Of a DNA stretch of 64,000 bases, positions 28,853 through 37,859 are shown piece by piece. Made by a program: the position numbers and the translations under genes. The stretch spans positions 1,426,001 through 1,490,000 of the forward strand of contig NZ_JAGJEC010000001.1 in the NCBI RefSeq assembly GCF_018100785.1. Direction: 5' to 3'. The DNA comes from Maribacter sp. MMG018 (GTDB lineage: Bacteria; Bacteroidota; Bacteroidia; Flavobacteriales; Flavobacteriaceae). The notes beneath the pieces are model-generated. The model saw only the letters and a list, made by a program, of their open reading frames with translations, ran no database searches and was not told where the DNA came from. Position 1 is the stretch's first letter. Every line of letters begins with the position of its first letter.

Positions 28853-30202
28853 ATGAAACTTAAGATAACCATAATGTTACTGCTATTTGCAGTTGGCACT
28901 ACACTGGCCCAAAATAAGAAGTGGACTTTGGAAGAATGTGTTAACTACGCGGTGGAAAACAACCTATCGGTTGAGCAGTATGAGCTGGACCTAGAAAGTG
29001 TAAAGATAGATGAGAAGGATGCTTTTGGCGATCTTTTACCGAATCTTAATGCCACTGCGTCGGTTTCCAGTAATACCGGTTTTTCTATAAACCCTACCAA
29101 TAACTTGCCTACGAACAGTACGGCGAACAATGTGAATGCAGGGTTTTCCTCTAACGTTACGTTGTTCGATGGTTTACGAAATATAAAAAGGTTGCAAAGG
29201 GCAAAATTGGCGACATTATCCAATCAATATCGTTTAGATGACCTTAAAGATGATATTCGACTGAACGTGGTAAATGCCTATTTGCAAATACTTTCGAACA
29301 AAGAGGCGTTAAAAGTATCAAAGGCCCAATATGCCGTTACGGAACAGGATTTAAAAAGAACCAAGGAGTTGGTGGAGTCCGGAGTGGTGCCAAGGGGAGA
29401 CTTATTGGAAATAGAAGCTACTGCGGCAAATCAAGAACAACAAATCGTAAACAATGAGGGCTTGGTGTTGATCTCTAGAATTAATCTTGCCCAATTATTG
29501 CAGATTACGGATTATGAAAATTTTGATATTGCGGACGAGTCCTTTGATGTGCCATTATCCGATGTTTTGAACAACACACCAAAAACCATTTTTTCAAAAG
29601 CGCTGGAATTTAGAAATGATATCAAGTTTTCCGAGTCAAATGTAGACTTGGCGGAAAAAGATCTGGAAATTGCAAAAGGTGCTTATGCACCAACACTTTC
29701 GGCATTTTTTCAATATGGTACCAGATATTCTGACGTAACACAGATCCCTGATGCTACCGGCATGCCTTATACTCCCAGTTTCACGGATCAAATGTGGATT
29801 TTTGATGGTATATCCTATGGTGCGCAGCTTAACATACCAATATTCAATGGTTGGAGTACGCGCAACAATGTTAAACGTTCGCAGATCAGTTTAGAGAAGT
29901 CAAAATTACAGTTAGAACAAGATAAACTTGCCTTGGAGTCAACAGTGAACCAAGCTTATATAGATGTTACTACATTTCGTAAATCTTATGAGGCGGCAGA
30001 AAAAACACTGGAGGCAAGAAAACTGGCGTATGAATATTCTAAAGAAAGGTTTGATGTGGGCTTAATGAATTCTTTTGATTTTAGTCAGGCGCAGGCTAGG
30101 GTAGATGATGCCGCCGCCCAAGTGATAAGAACTAAATATGAATATATTTTTAGATTAAAGTTGTTGGAGTTCTATTTCGGAATTCCAATTACCTTAGATT
30201 AG
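28853..30202 (+). CDS. TolC family outer-membrane efflux protein
   Basis: TolC-type channels span the outer membrane and periplasm and export molecules handed over by adaptors. The 449 residues have a signal peptide (MKLKITIMLLLFAVGTTLAQ), two similar halves rich in long helices (KVSKAQYAVTEQDLKRTKELV; RKLAYEYSKERFDVGL), and the segment DVTTFRKSYEAAEKTLEARK typical of OEP repeats. It ends the export operon, and a very strong terminator follows. Substrate is not evident from sequence. Confidence 0.95.
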   Translation: MKLKITIMLLLFAVGTTLAQNKKWTLEECVNYAVENNLSVEQYELDLESVKIDEKDAFGDLLPNLNATASVSSNTGFSINPTNNLPTNSTANNVNAGFSSNVTLFDGLRNIKRLQRAKLATLSNQYRLDDLKDDIRLNVVNAYLQILSNKEALKVSKAQYAVTEQDLKRTKELVESGVVPRGDLLEIEATAANQEQQIVNNEGLVLISRINLAQLLQITDYENFDIADESFDVPLSDVLNNTPKTIFSKALEFRNDIKFSESNVDLAEKDLEIAKGAYAPTLSAFFQYGTRYSDVTQIPDATGMPYTPSFTDQMWIFDGISYGAQLNIPIFNGWSTRNNVKRSQISLEKSKLQLEQDKLALESTVNQAYIDVTTFRKSYEAAEKTLEARKLAYEYSKERFDVGLMNSFDFSQAQARVDDAAAQVIRTKYEYIFRLKLLEFYFGIPITLD

Positions 30203-30219
30203 TTTTAATAGGTGTAATT

Positions 30220-30252
30220 AAAAACCTGCAAATATATATTTGCAGGTTTTTT
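30220..30252 (+). terminator. Rho-independent terminator of the export operon
   Basis: A near-perfect palindrome (AAAAACCTGCAAAT and its complement around an AT-rich centre) 18 bp after the TolC stop, ending in a T run. It lies just ahead of the tsaB promoter. Confidence 0.88.
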
Positions 30253-30265
30253 TATGGCTATTCAA

Positions 30266-30273
30266 TACCTTTG
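30266..30273 (+). promoter_or_regulatory. Putative -7 element (TACCTTTG) of tsaB
   Basis: This matches TAnnTTTG and ends 4 bp before the tsaB ATG. The nearest TTG (30240-30242) is 23 bp away, longer than usual. The implied transcript would be leaderless. Confidence 0.45.
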
Positions 30274-30277
30274 AACC

Positions 30278-30952
30278 ATGGGATTGATTTTAAACTTAGA
30301 AACGGCAACTACCAATTGTTCCGTTAGCCTTGCTCTTAATGGTGTTATTATTGCTATTAGGGAAAACGATACGCCGAATTACTCGCATGCCGAACAGTTG
30401 CATGTGTTTATACAAGAATGTCTAGAAGAGGCCGGAAAATCGCCCGGTGATCTAGATGCAGTTGCGGTGAGCAAGGGGCCAGGGTCTTATACGGGTTTGC
30501 GTATAGGTGTATCGGCGGCAAAAGGGTTGTGTTTTGCTTTAGGGGTTCCGCTGATTTCCATTGCGACGCTAAAGAGCATGGCTTCGCAATTGAACATTGA
30601 AAAGGATGCTGTTGTCGTTCCTGTGTTGGATGCCAGGAGAATGGAGGTGTATTCGGCGGTATTTGATGCCCAATTAAATGAGATAAGGGAGACACGTGCA
30701 GAGATTATAGACGAAGATTCTTTTAAAGAATATACTTCGGGCGGTACCATTTATTTTATTGGTAGTGGAGCGCAAAAAATAGAATCGACTTTAGAGGGTG
30801 ATAATTTGGTTTTTAAGACCAAGGCGGTACCTTCTTCAAAAGAAATGGCAGTGTTGTCATATCAAAAATTCTCTTCAAAAGATTTTGAGGACGTAGCCTA
30901 TTTTGAGCCTTATTATCTAAAAGATTTTTTAGTTACCAAGAAAAAAGGGTAG
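30278..30952 (+). CDS. tsaB: tRNA threonylcarbamoyladenosine biosynthesis protein TsaB
   Basis: TsaB partners TsaD and TsaE in adding threonylcarbamoyl to A37 of ANN-decoding tRNAs. The 224-residue protein starts LILNLETATTNCSVSLA, like the ASKHA-fold N-terminus of the family, and carries SKGPGSYTGLRIGVSAAKGLCFA near 68-90, the most conserved TsaB segment. It stands alone between two strong terminators, with its own predicted promoter. The start ATG immediately follows the -7 element. Confidence 0.96.
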   Translation: MGLILNLETATTNCSVSLALNGVIIAIRENDTPNYSHAEQLHVFIQECLEEAGKSPGDLDAVAVSKGPGSYTGLRIGVSAAKGLCFALGVPLISIATLKSMASQLNIEKDAVVVPVLDARRMEVYSAVFDAQLNEIRETRAEIIDEDSFKEYTSGGTIYFIGSGAQKIESTLEGDNLVFKTKAVPSSKEMAVLSYQKFSSKDFEDVAYFEPYYLKDFLVTKKKG

Positions 30953-30972
30953 ACTTACTTTTTAACGATAAG

Positions 30973-31007
30973 AAAAACCCCTTAGGTGTTAACCTAAAGG
31001 GGTTTTT
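30973..31007. terminator. Bidirectional terminator between tsaB and the MscS gene
   Basis: AAAAACCCCTTAGGT and ACCTAA-A-GGGGTTTTT form a long stem with one bulged A and a GTTA loop. A/T runs flank both sides, so it can serve both convergent genes. Confidence 0.85.
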
Positions 31008-31025
31008 GTTTTTTGAGCTTAGGTG

Positions 31026-31850
31026 TTATTCTTTCCCTTGGTGCACAACTCTTTGTGGAAAGGGAATTTCAATACCTTCGGCATCGAACCTGTATTTAAT
31101 TTCTTCCATTACGTAAAAATGGGCTTTCCAAAAGGTGTCGTTATGGGCCCAAAACCTAAGGGTCAGGTTTACGGAACTATCCGCCAATTCGCCCACATAT
31201 ACTTCGGGCGCCGGATCTTTGTATATGTCCTTCTGGTCGTTACAAATTTGAAGTAGAATGTCTTTCGCCTTTTTGATGTTGGAATCATAGCCTATACCTA
31301 CGTCAATTTTGTCTCTTCTAGAGTCTTCGGCATTATAGTTAATAATATTGTTGTTCGACAGTTGTCCGTTTGGAATTATAGCTATTTGGTTGCCAAAGGT
31401 TTTTAACTTAGTAGTGAATATGGATATTTCCTTCACCGTCCCATCTACCCCTTGTGCAGAAATAAAGTCACCGACCTTAAAGGGTTTAAAAAGTAATATA
31501 AGCACACCCCCTGCAAAATTGGCCAAAGAGCCTTGTAGGGCCAGGCCAACAGCAAGACCTGCGGCACCTATTATGGCAACTAACGATGATGACTGTACCC
31601 CCAATTGGGTTATTACCAGCACAAAAAGTAAGATTTTAAGTGCTATGGATATTAAGCTCTGCAAGAACGTTTCTAAAGAGGGGTCGTAGTCCTTTTTAGC
31701 AAAGAACTTGCGTATCAATTTGTTTATGACCCTTATAATATACGTGCCCACTACTAATAATAAAATAGCCAATAATAAATTTGGTAGGGCGTCCCAGAAC
31801 CATTTAATGGCTTTGTCTACATGTTCTTGATAGTTCATTATCTCTTCCAT
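31026..31850 (-). CDS. MscS family small-conductance mechanosensitive channel
   Basis: MscS channels open under membrane tension and release solutes after osmotic downshock. The 274 residues match the small MscS type (286 in E. coli). There are three helices (about 19-42, 67-86, 94-126), the third being the pore lining helix GAAGLAVGLALQGSLANFAGG, followed by the beta domain (LFKPFKVGDFISAQGVDGTVKEI) and the C-terminal cytoplasmic domain with SVNLTLRFWAHNDTFW. The gene converges on tsaB and lies 75 bp from the start side of the DUF255 gene's end. Confidence 0.95.
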   Translation of the reverse strand: MEEIMNYQEHVDKAIKWFWDALPNLLLAILLLVVGTYIIRVINKLIRKFFAKKDYDPSLETFLQSLISIALKILLFVLVITQLGVQSSSLVAIIGAAGLAVGLALQGSLANFAGGVLILLFKPFKVGDFISAQGVDGTVKEISIFTTKLKTFGNQIAIIPNGQLSNNNIINYNAEDSRRDKIDVGIGYDSNIKKAKDILLQICNDQKDIYKDPAPEVYVGELADSSVNLTLRFWAHNDTFWKAHFYVMEEIKYRFDAEGIEIPFPQRVVHQGKE

Positions 31851-31925
31851 AAATATGATTGAATTTTAAGGGGCGAACTTATATGTTCTGAATACTTTGA
31901 ACAAGTATATTTATTTAAACAATTG

Positions 31926-33974
31926 TTAATGCGGGCTATTTTTAAGTAGTTGCGTCAAAGCTTTGCTCGTATGAGTCAAAGGCAACTGGCAGGCGCCATG
32001 GCTACAGATGTATATTTGGGTGCTATTTTCAATATATCTATCCTTTAATAAAGAGATGTTTCCCTCTTTTTTTGTTCCACAAATAACGGTATTAGGTAGA
32101 TAGTTTTTATTGATTTCCACGGCTTTTTCTACATAGTCGTCGCCAACAATGGCAATTTCGTAAAAAGGCAATTGTTCGTTTAGTACCAGATCTAACCAAT
32201 TGGCATAGCTCTGTGTATTTTGCGAAAAATTATCCTGCACGTTTTTTAGCATTTTCATATAAATGTCCTTATAACCCAGTTCGGGGTAATACTTGGATAA
32301 TTTCAGCAGGTTTTTTGCCATTATGGAATTGGAAGAGGGTATGACGTTGTCGGCAACTTCTAAGGTTCTTCGTATTACATAGCTGTCTTTTTTTGAGGTA
32401 AAGAAGAACAGTCCACTTTCCTCATCCATAAAATTGGAGAGACAATAAGATGTTAAATTACTGGCCTGTTGGATCCAATGTTCGTTAAAGGTTGTTTCGT
32501 ATAGGCCAATAAAGGCATCTATAACGGCCGCATAGTCCTCAAGGTATCCATTAATGGAACTTTTTCCATTTTTATGATTGTGGTACAATTCACCGTCTTT
32601 TCTAAAGATATTCTTGATTAGAAAGTTGGCGTTTTTTAAGGCAAGGTCTAAATAGACCTCTTTTTGTATATACCTGTAAGCGTCTGTAAGGCCCTTTAGC
32701 ATTAAACCGTTCCAAGAGGTTAATATCTTATCGTCCAACCTTGGTTTGGGTCTTTTGTTTCTTTCCTTTTTTAAAGTGGTTAGACATCGTTTTAAAAGGG
32801 TTTCCAGTTCTTCTTGGGACAATGAATGCTTTTTTATGAAGTCTTCATCTGCGGTGTCCCGTATCAAAACATAGTTGCCTTCTTCCCAATGTCCGTAAGA
32901 ATTTATATTGTAGTACTCTTTAAATAGTTTATAGTCTTTTTTTAGAAGTGATCGCAACTCCTGTTCTTTCCAGACATAGTAGGCCCCTTCTTCCAATACT
33001 CCTTTTTCGTTCAGGCTGTCGGCATCTAAAGAAGAATAGAAGGCATGGTCCTTAGACATGAGCTCATCGGTTACAAATGCAATGGTCTTTTCTACGGTTT
33101 GTTTATAAAGCTTGTTTTTTGTCGCGGCATATGCTTTTGCATATAGGCTTGTTAAGAGGCCGTTGTCGTATAACATTTTTTCAAAATGGGGTACATGCCA
33201 TTTTGTGTCAACCGCGTACCTAGAGAATCCTCCCCCAACATGGTCAAAAATACCTCCGTAGGCCATTCTGGTCAAAGTGGTGTTCACGTAATCCATTAGG
33301 GTTTCGTCTTTTAACGATGTTGCATAATGAAGTAAAAACTCCATGTTTACAGGCATCATAAACTTTGGTGCCCTTTTGTAACCTCCTAAGAAAGTATCAA
33401 AGTAACCGGACCAATTTTGTGTATCTTCCTTTAGGTTTTCAATAGAATAGTTAAACGAGTCTTGTTGATCTTCAATAATGTTTATTTGTTGTATTCCTTC
33501 GGCCATTCGCTGGGCATAGCCCAATACTTTCTCGGTATCGGATCTGTATAGGTCCGATAGGTCTTTAAGTACTTTAGTCCAGTCTTCTTTTCGTAGGTAG
33601 GTGGCTCCCCAAAAAGGACGTCCATCGGGTAGGGCGACCATATTAAGTGGCCAACCGCCACTACCGGTCATCATCTGAAGGGCATCCATGTATATATGAT
33701 CAATATCCGGACGCTCTTCACGATCTATTTTAATATTTACATAGTGTTGGTTCATTACTTTGGCCACCTCTTCGTCTTCAAAGCATTCATGTTCCATTAC
33801 ATGGCACCAATGGCAGGCCGCGTAGCCAATACTGATTAAGATCAGTTTGTTTTGCTCTTTTGCCATTTCCAAGGTCTGGGGATTCCAAGCATGCCAGTTA
33901 ACGGGGTTATGGGCATGCTGTAATAAATATGGGCTTGTTTCTTTTATGAGGTCGTTCGTGAATTTTGGGGCCAT
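31926..33974 (-). CDS. DUF255 thioredoxin-domain protein (YyaL/SSP411 family)
   Basis: The 682 residues match this widespread family. The N-terminal thioredoxin-like domain contains Cys54 and Cys57 in [17 protein letters not shown] and is followed by [13 protein letters not shown] near 82-94. The remaining part is an alpha/alpha-barrel like that of N-acylglucosamine epimerases and six-hairpin glycosidases ([27 protein letters not shown] near 245-270; [13 protein letters not shown] near 415). No biochemical activity is firmly established for the family. The protein has no signal peptide and should be cytoplasmic. Confidence 0.93.
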   Translation of the reverse strand: MAPKFTNDLIKETSPYLLQHAHNPVNWHAWNPQTLEMAKEQNKLILISIGYAACHWCHVMEHECFEDEEVAKVMNQHYVNIKIDREERPDIDHIYMDALQMMTGSGGWPLNMVALPDGRPFWGATYLRKEDWTKVLKDLSDLYRSDTEKVLGYAQRMAEGIQQINIIEDQQDSFNYSIENLKEDTQNWSGYFDTFLGGYKRAPKFMMPVNMEFLLHYATSLKDETLMDYVNTTLTRMAYGGIFDHVGGGFSRYAVDTKWHVPHFEKMLYDNGLLTSLYAKAYAATKNKLYKQTVEKTIAFVTDELMSKDHAFYSSLDADSLNEKGVLEEGAYYVWKEQELRSLLKKDYKLFKEYYNINSYGHWEEGNYVLIRDTADEDFIKKHSLSQEELETLLKRCLTTLKKERNKRPKPRLDDKILTSWNGLMLKGLTDAYRYIQKEVYLDLALKNANFLIKNIFRKDGELYHNHKNGKSSINGYLEDYAAVIDAFIGLYETTFNEHWIQQASNLTSYCLSNFMDEESGLFFFTSKKDSYVIRRTLEVADNVIPSSNSIMAKNLLKLSKYYPELGYKDIYMKMLKNVQDNFSQNTQSYANWLDLVLNEQLPFYEIAIVGDDYVEKAVEINKNYLPNTVICGTKKEGNISLLKDRYIENSTQIYICSHGACQLPLTHTSKALTQLLKNSPH

Positions 33975-34058
33975 ATCATATTTGGTTTAAAACCGTAATT
34001 GTTGTTTTGCGGAGCGCATTCTTTCTCAAAGATAATCTTTGGTACTTAGTAATAAAAA

Positions 34059-34081
34059 AAGCACCCTAGGGGTGCTTTTCT
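34059..34081 (-). terminator. Terminator after the dodecin gene
   Basis: AAAAGCACCC and GGGTGCTTTT pair around a 3-nt TAG loop, 22 bp after the dodecin stop, with an A/T run reading as T on the minus strand. Confidence 0.8.
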
Positions 34082-34103
34082 TAAACTTATTTCAAAATAA
34101 GGT

Positions 34104-34304
34104 TTATTTAACCTCAAATGTAATTTTTACATTAACGCGGTAATTTACCATTTTGCCATCCTCGACCATTGCACTCTGCTCGTTGATGTAGACAGAACGA
34201 ATGTTCTTAACTGATTTTGATGCTTGTTCTACCGCATTTTTTGCGGCATCTTCCCAACTTTTGTCGGAATTAGCCAATACTTCTATAACTTTTAATACTG
34301 CCAT
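34104..34304 (-). CDS. Dodecin family protein
   Basis: Dodecins are small dodecameric shells that bind and store flavins. The 66-residue length, the N-terminal VLKVIEVLANSDKSWEDAAKNAV and the strand pattern ending in RVNVKITFEVK fit the family. By alignment from memory with the Halobacterium dodecin, the residue equal to its flavin-stacking Trp36 is Ser37 here and that equal to Gln55 is Arg56, so flavin binding may differ or be absent. The gene stands between a terminator and the Nfu gene on the minus strand. Confidence 0.93.
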   Translation of the reverse strand: MAVLKVIEVLANSDKSWEDAAKNAVEQASKSVKNIRSVYINEQSAMVEDGKMVNYRVNVKITFEVK

Positions 34305-34375
34305 AATTAGTGTTTTTAATGTTCTCTACAATTTAACGAATAATCATGGCTTCTTTGACTGATTTGCAATTTTTT

Positions 34376-35284
34376 TTAGCCGTTCAGCGCAACCACTTCA
34401 TTTATCTTATCGCCCATCATGTTCTTTAACATGGTTTCTATACCATTCTTTAATGTAAATGTAGAAGAAGGACATCCGCTACAGGCACCTTGCAGAATTA
34501 CGTTTACAGTGCGACTTTCCGCGTTATACGATTTAAAAAGAATGTTTCCGCCGTCACTGGCCACAGCAGGCTTCACATACTCTTCTAAGATATCTATTAT
34601 TTCTAAAGAGGTATCGTCTAGGTCCTCTGGTATTTCGTTATTGGTAACATTAGGGGCTGGGGCGCCACCTACCGGTTTCGCATTGTCGTTTACGATTTCT
34701 TTTCCTTCGGCAATAAAGTTTCTTATCAGCTCTCTTAGCTCAATGGTAATATCTTCCCATTCGGCCACTTCGTATTTGGAAATGGAAACATAATTTTCAT
34801 CGATAAAAACTTCCTTTACGAACGGAAACTGGAACAACTCCATAGCCAAAGGTGACTCTCTGGCCTCGTCAATGTTTTTAAACTCAAAAGTAGATCCCAC
34901 AATTTTTTTACTGGCCACAAATTTCATGGTGGCAGGGTTCGGGGTTACTTCAGCGTAGACCGTTACGGCTATTGGCTTGTCGCTATCTTCTTCTATAACA
35001 ATAGGCTCTCCGGCATTTAAATACTCCACTAATTGTTGTGCCACTTCATCTTTTACGTCTTGCCATTCTACAATATCATATCTTTCCAAACCGATAAAAT
35101 TACCGGAGATATAAACCGTTTTTATAAACGGAAGGTGAAAAAGTTGTTGTGCCAGAGGTGAATTTTTGGCCTCATCAATATTTTTGTACTCGTAGTTTTT
35201 GCGTTTTACGAGCATATGGTTAGATTCGAACTTTAGTATGGTAGGGTTATTCGTTTTTACTACAGTGATAGAATACTCTTTCAT
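34376..35284 (-). CDS. NifU/Nfu-type iron-sulfur scaffold protein with duplicated N-terminal domain
   Basis: Nfu proteins assemble or deliver [4Fe-4S] clusters to target proteins. The 302-residue protein has a C-terminal NifU domain (about 225-302) with the cluster-binding CxxC at Cys268 and Cys271 (GACSGCPSSTFTLKNGIE). Ahead of it are two similar Nfu N-terminal domains, about 1-95 and 105-200: each has a segment like F.KNIDEA..SPLA..LF..PF(I/V)K.V(Y/F)I followed by (V/A)EW.D. An internal duplication is the likely explanation. A -7 promoter element lies upstream on the minus strand. Confidence 0.95.
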   Translation of the reverse strand: MKEYSITVVKTNNPTILKFESNHMLVKRKNYEYKNIDEAKNSPLAQQLFHLPFIKTVYISGNFIGLERYDIVEWQDVKDEVAQQLVEYLNAGEPIVIEEDSDKPIAVTVYAEVTPNPATMKFVASKKIVGSTFEFKNIDEARESPLAMELFQFPFVKEVFIDENYVSISKYEVAEWEDITIELRELIRNFIAEGKEIVNDNAKPVGGAPAPNVTNNEIPEDLDDTSLEIIDILEEYVKPAVASDGGNILFKSYNAESRTVNVILQGACSGCPSSTFTLKNGIETMLKNMMGDKINEVVALNG

Positions 35285-35302
35285 CTCATTTTAATTTGTA
35301 TG

Positions 35303-35310
35303 CAAAAATA
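35303..35310 (-). promoter_or_regulatory. Putative -7 element (TATTTTTG) of the Nfu gene
   Basis: On the minus strand this fits TAnnTTTG and lies 18 bp before the ATG. No TTG is evident at the -33 position. Confidence 0.4.
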
Positions 35311-35409
35311 CAAAGGAAATCTAAGTTAAGGGCTATATAATAATGTTACCTATATATCGTTATACTATATATTTAAAGCAATTTGAACCTATACCCTCAT
35401 TTCCCGCAG

Positions 35410-36432
35410 ATGAAATTTAAGCTGATACTTTTGTTTTCTTTCCTGGTTTTTGGAATGAAATCCAATGCTCAGGAAGGAATACCTGTTTATTTTGATTATT
35501 TATCTGATAACTATTATTTGGTTTTTCCATCGATGGCAGGTATTAGTCAGGGAGGAAAAATCAGGGCAACCGTAAGGAAGCAATGGTTCGATGTGGACGA
35601 TGCGCCTAACTTGCAGACCATAAATGCCCATTTTAGATTGGGCGATAGTCCTAGTGGTATCGGGGCGATCGTTTTTAACGATGCAAACGGTTACCACTCT
35701 CAAACGGGACTCAAAACAACGTATGCCCATCATCTAAGAATGGGTAGCCAAGATATAAGGGTGCTGAACCAATTGTCTTTTGGTCTTAGTGCTACGGTAT
35801 TGCAAAGTAGCTTGGATGAGACCGAATTTAGGTCCGCTACTCCCGACCCGGCCATTTCCGGTATAAAATTGAGTTCTACCTATTTTAACGTAGACCTTGG
35901 GGTGTCTTATAGTTATCAAGAATTCTATGCTCATTTTGCGGTTACCAATGCCCTTACGGGTAGTAAAAGAAATGTTTATTATAGAGACAGGCAAGATAAT
36001 CCGGATGCATTGGTAATAGATAACATTAGAAGATTTTTGATCTCTACGGGGTATGTATTCGGTAAAAGCGAATGGCAGGTAGAGCCTTCGGTACTTTTTC
36101 AATTGACCGATTTTACCAAGGAAAAAACAATGGATGTAAACGCCAAAGTATATAAAGATGTAGATTTTGGACGTATTTGGGGAGGGCTTTCCTATAGAAG
36201 AAGTTTTGATGGGGCGCAATTTCAAACGACCGATAGTTTTGGGGAGCAGCGTTTACAGTTGATTACTCCTATTATTGGTGCCAACATCAAAAATTTCTTG
36301 GTCTCCTATAATTATTCGTATCAAATGGGAGATATCCGTTTTGATAATGGCGGGTTTCACCAAATTACCTTAGGGTACGATTTTGGGCAAAAAGAACGCA
36401 AGTACGATTGTTACTGCCCTGCGGCCAACTAA
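35410..36432 (+). CDS. PorP/SprF family type IX secretion system outer-membrane protein
   Basis: The ATG at 35410 is chosen because it leads directly into a signal peptide (MKFKLILLFSFLVFGMKSNAQ); an in-frame start at 35383 would add nine atypical residues. The 340-residue mature-type protein shows PorP/SprF features: a YYLVFPSMAG element near the start, many amphipathic strands, and the C-terminal HQITLGYDFGQ..YDCYCPA, typical of this family. PorP is part of the T9SS PorK/L/M/N apparatus; SprF-type paralogues serve individual adhesins. This gene has no adhesin neighbour, so it could be the core PorP or an orphan. Confidence 0.9.
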   Translation: MKFKLILLFSFLVFGMKSNAQEGIPVYFDYLSDNYYLVFPSMAGISQGGKIRATVRKQWFDVDDAPNLQTINAHFRLGDSPSGIGAIVFNDANGYHSQTGLKTTYAHHLRMGSQDIRVLNQLSFGLSATVLQSSLDETEFRSATPDPAISGIKLSSTYFNVDLGVSYSYQEFYAHFAVTNALTGSKRNVYYRDRQDNPDALVIDNIRRFLISTGYVFGKSEWQVEPSVLFQLTDFTKEKTMDVNAKVYKDVDFGRIWGGLSYRRSFDGAQFQTTDSFGEQRLQLITPIIGANIKNFLVSYNYSYQMGDIRFDNGGFHQITLGYDFGQKERKYDCYCPAAN

Positions 36433-36478
36433 TTGTTAAGAGGCCTTTTCGTTATAAGAAAAGACCCCTTTTTATAAA

Positions 36479-37654
36479 TTACTCCCAAGTATAATTTTTT
36501 ACGGAGGCTTGTCTTTTGATAGCTTTTAACATAGCGCTTTCCAGCTCGCCGTTATTTTTGTCATCCTGTTTTTCTGAAATATAGAGTTCCCTTTTTTTGT
36601 TGAGCTCGGCAATCTCATTTTGTATGTTTTCCCGCTCGGCTTGTTTGTCTTTGATATAAGCTTCTATTTCTTTTTTAGATTTGTCTTGTAGGTGTTCGGG
36701 TAGTTCGTTCTTCGGTAGCTTCTCAAGTTCAAATTCTTCGTCTGCATAGGCATCTACCAGGTCCCATTTTTTATTATTGTACAATCTAGAACTTTTACTG
36801 ACGGCCCTTTTTACGGCCACCGTTTCTTCCATGGCCATTGCGTTTTGGTCTTGGGTGCGTTGCATTTCCATTTTAGAAGCCCCCAAACTACCATAAGAAA
36901 TATAGGTCTTGTTCAGTTTTGAGTTTAATCGTATAATGATGTCGTCATAGGGGGTTTTAATGTGTACCACTTCTCTATTGTGGTCAATGGCCATATATTC
37001 TCCCCCTGTCAAAACAGCCCCGTTTTTCCATTTGGTCCGGATGCCTTGTTCGTAATTGCCACAGAAAATAGTGTTTACTACAATGTCCTTTTCCTTGGCA
37101 TTGGTAACTGCATCCTTATAATTTAATTTACCTTGTGTAAAGGGTTCGTTACCGGCAATGAATATCATTTTTAGGTTATCCGGATTTTTGCCCCATTCCA
37201 ATTGTTTTATAGAGGTTTGTATCACTTCTCCACAGAATTCTTCACCCCCGTTGGTGCTCAGTGAGAATAATTTTTCCGAAATCTCATCTAGGTCGTTACT
37301 GAAATTCAATACTTGTTGTATGTATCCTTCCCTAGAGGAGAGATTATCGTTGCCGTATTGATAAATGGCAATTTGAAGTTCTGGTCGCGTTTCGTTTCCG
37401 CATCTGGCATGGGTGAATTCGTTGACAATGTCCCAAAGTTGCGATTTGGCCTGGTTTATTAAACCGTCCATACTATTGCTGGTATCTAATAGCAATGCTA
37501 TTTTGACCGTATTTTTATCAGCAGTTTTTGTTGATGGTGTAGCTTGAGCCAATAACACTTTTTTGTTGGTGTCCTTTCTCGTCTCACACCCATAACCCAT
37601 GGCCATTGTTAAGACCAGGAAACTTAGAACACCTATTTTTTGATACTTTTTCAT
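36479..37654 (-). CDS. VWA-domain lipoprotein
   Basis: The 391 residues begin with a lipoprotein signal peptide ending MAMGYGC (lipid-modified Cys23). The von Willebrand factor A domain (about 50-235) has a MIDAS-type metal site DTSNSMDG with Asp57, Ser59 and Ser61. The second half contains charged sequence with likely coiled coils (about 310-370). VWA domains bind protein ligands in a metal-dependent way. No ligand or partner can be identified. It converges on the PorP/SprF gene and is divergent from the two-component genes at 37860, from which 205 bp separate it. Confidence 0.88.
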   Translation of the reverse strand: MKKYQKIGVLSFLVLTMAMGYGCETRKDTNKKVLLAQATPSTKTADKNTVKIALLLDTSNSMDGLINQAKSQLWDIVNEFTHARCGNETRPELQIAIYQYGNDNLSSREGYIQQVLNFSNDLDEISEKLFSLSTNGGEEFCGEVIQTSIKQLEWGKNPDNLKMIFIAGNEPFTQGKLNYKDAVTNAKEKDIVVNTIFCGNYEQGIRTKWKNGAVLTGGEYMAIDHNREVVHIKTPYDDIIIRLNSKLNKTYISYGSLGASKMEMQRTQDQNAMAMEETVAVKRAVSKSSRLYNNKKWDLVDAYADEEFELEKLPKNELPEHLQDKSKKEIEAYIKDKQAERENIQNEIAELNKKRELYISEKQDDKNNGELESAMLKAIKRQASVKNYTWE

Positions 37655-37859
37655 AACATGTTTTTAAAGGTTTATGAGATAAATCTATAGGGAAACTTTA
37701 GGTTAAAATAGGGGCTGTGAGCGAAACGGCCGTTTAAATGAGTAAAGTGTGGCTTTGCCTGCGTAAAGGCCTTAAAAGCGTTTCGATTAACAGGTAATAT
37801 GAAACATACCGATTTTTTAGTGCGCTATAAATCAGCTAAGTTTACGGTAATTATAAACG
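37655..37859. other. Divergent intergenic region, VWA gene / sensor kinase
   Basis: This region must hold promoters for both directions. On the plus strand TAAGTTTA near 37840 is close to the -7 consensus; I found no clear -33 element, repeat or conserved RNA. Confidence 0.4.

Noticed and set aside
36437..36475. Hairpin between the convergent PorP/SprF and VWA genes
   Set aside because: The stem has several mismatches and bulges, so I did not list it as a terminator although one is expected there.
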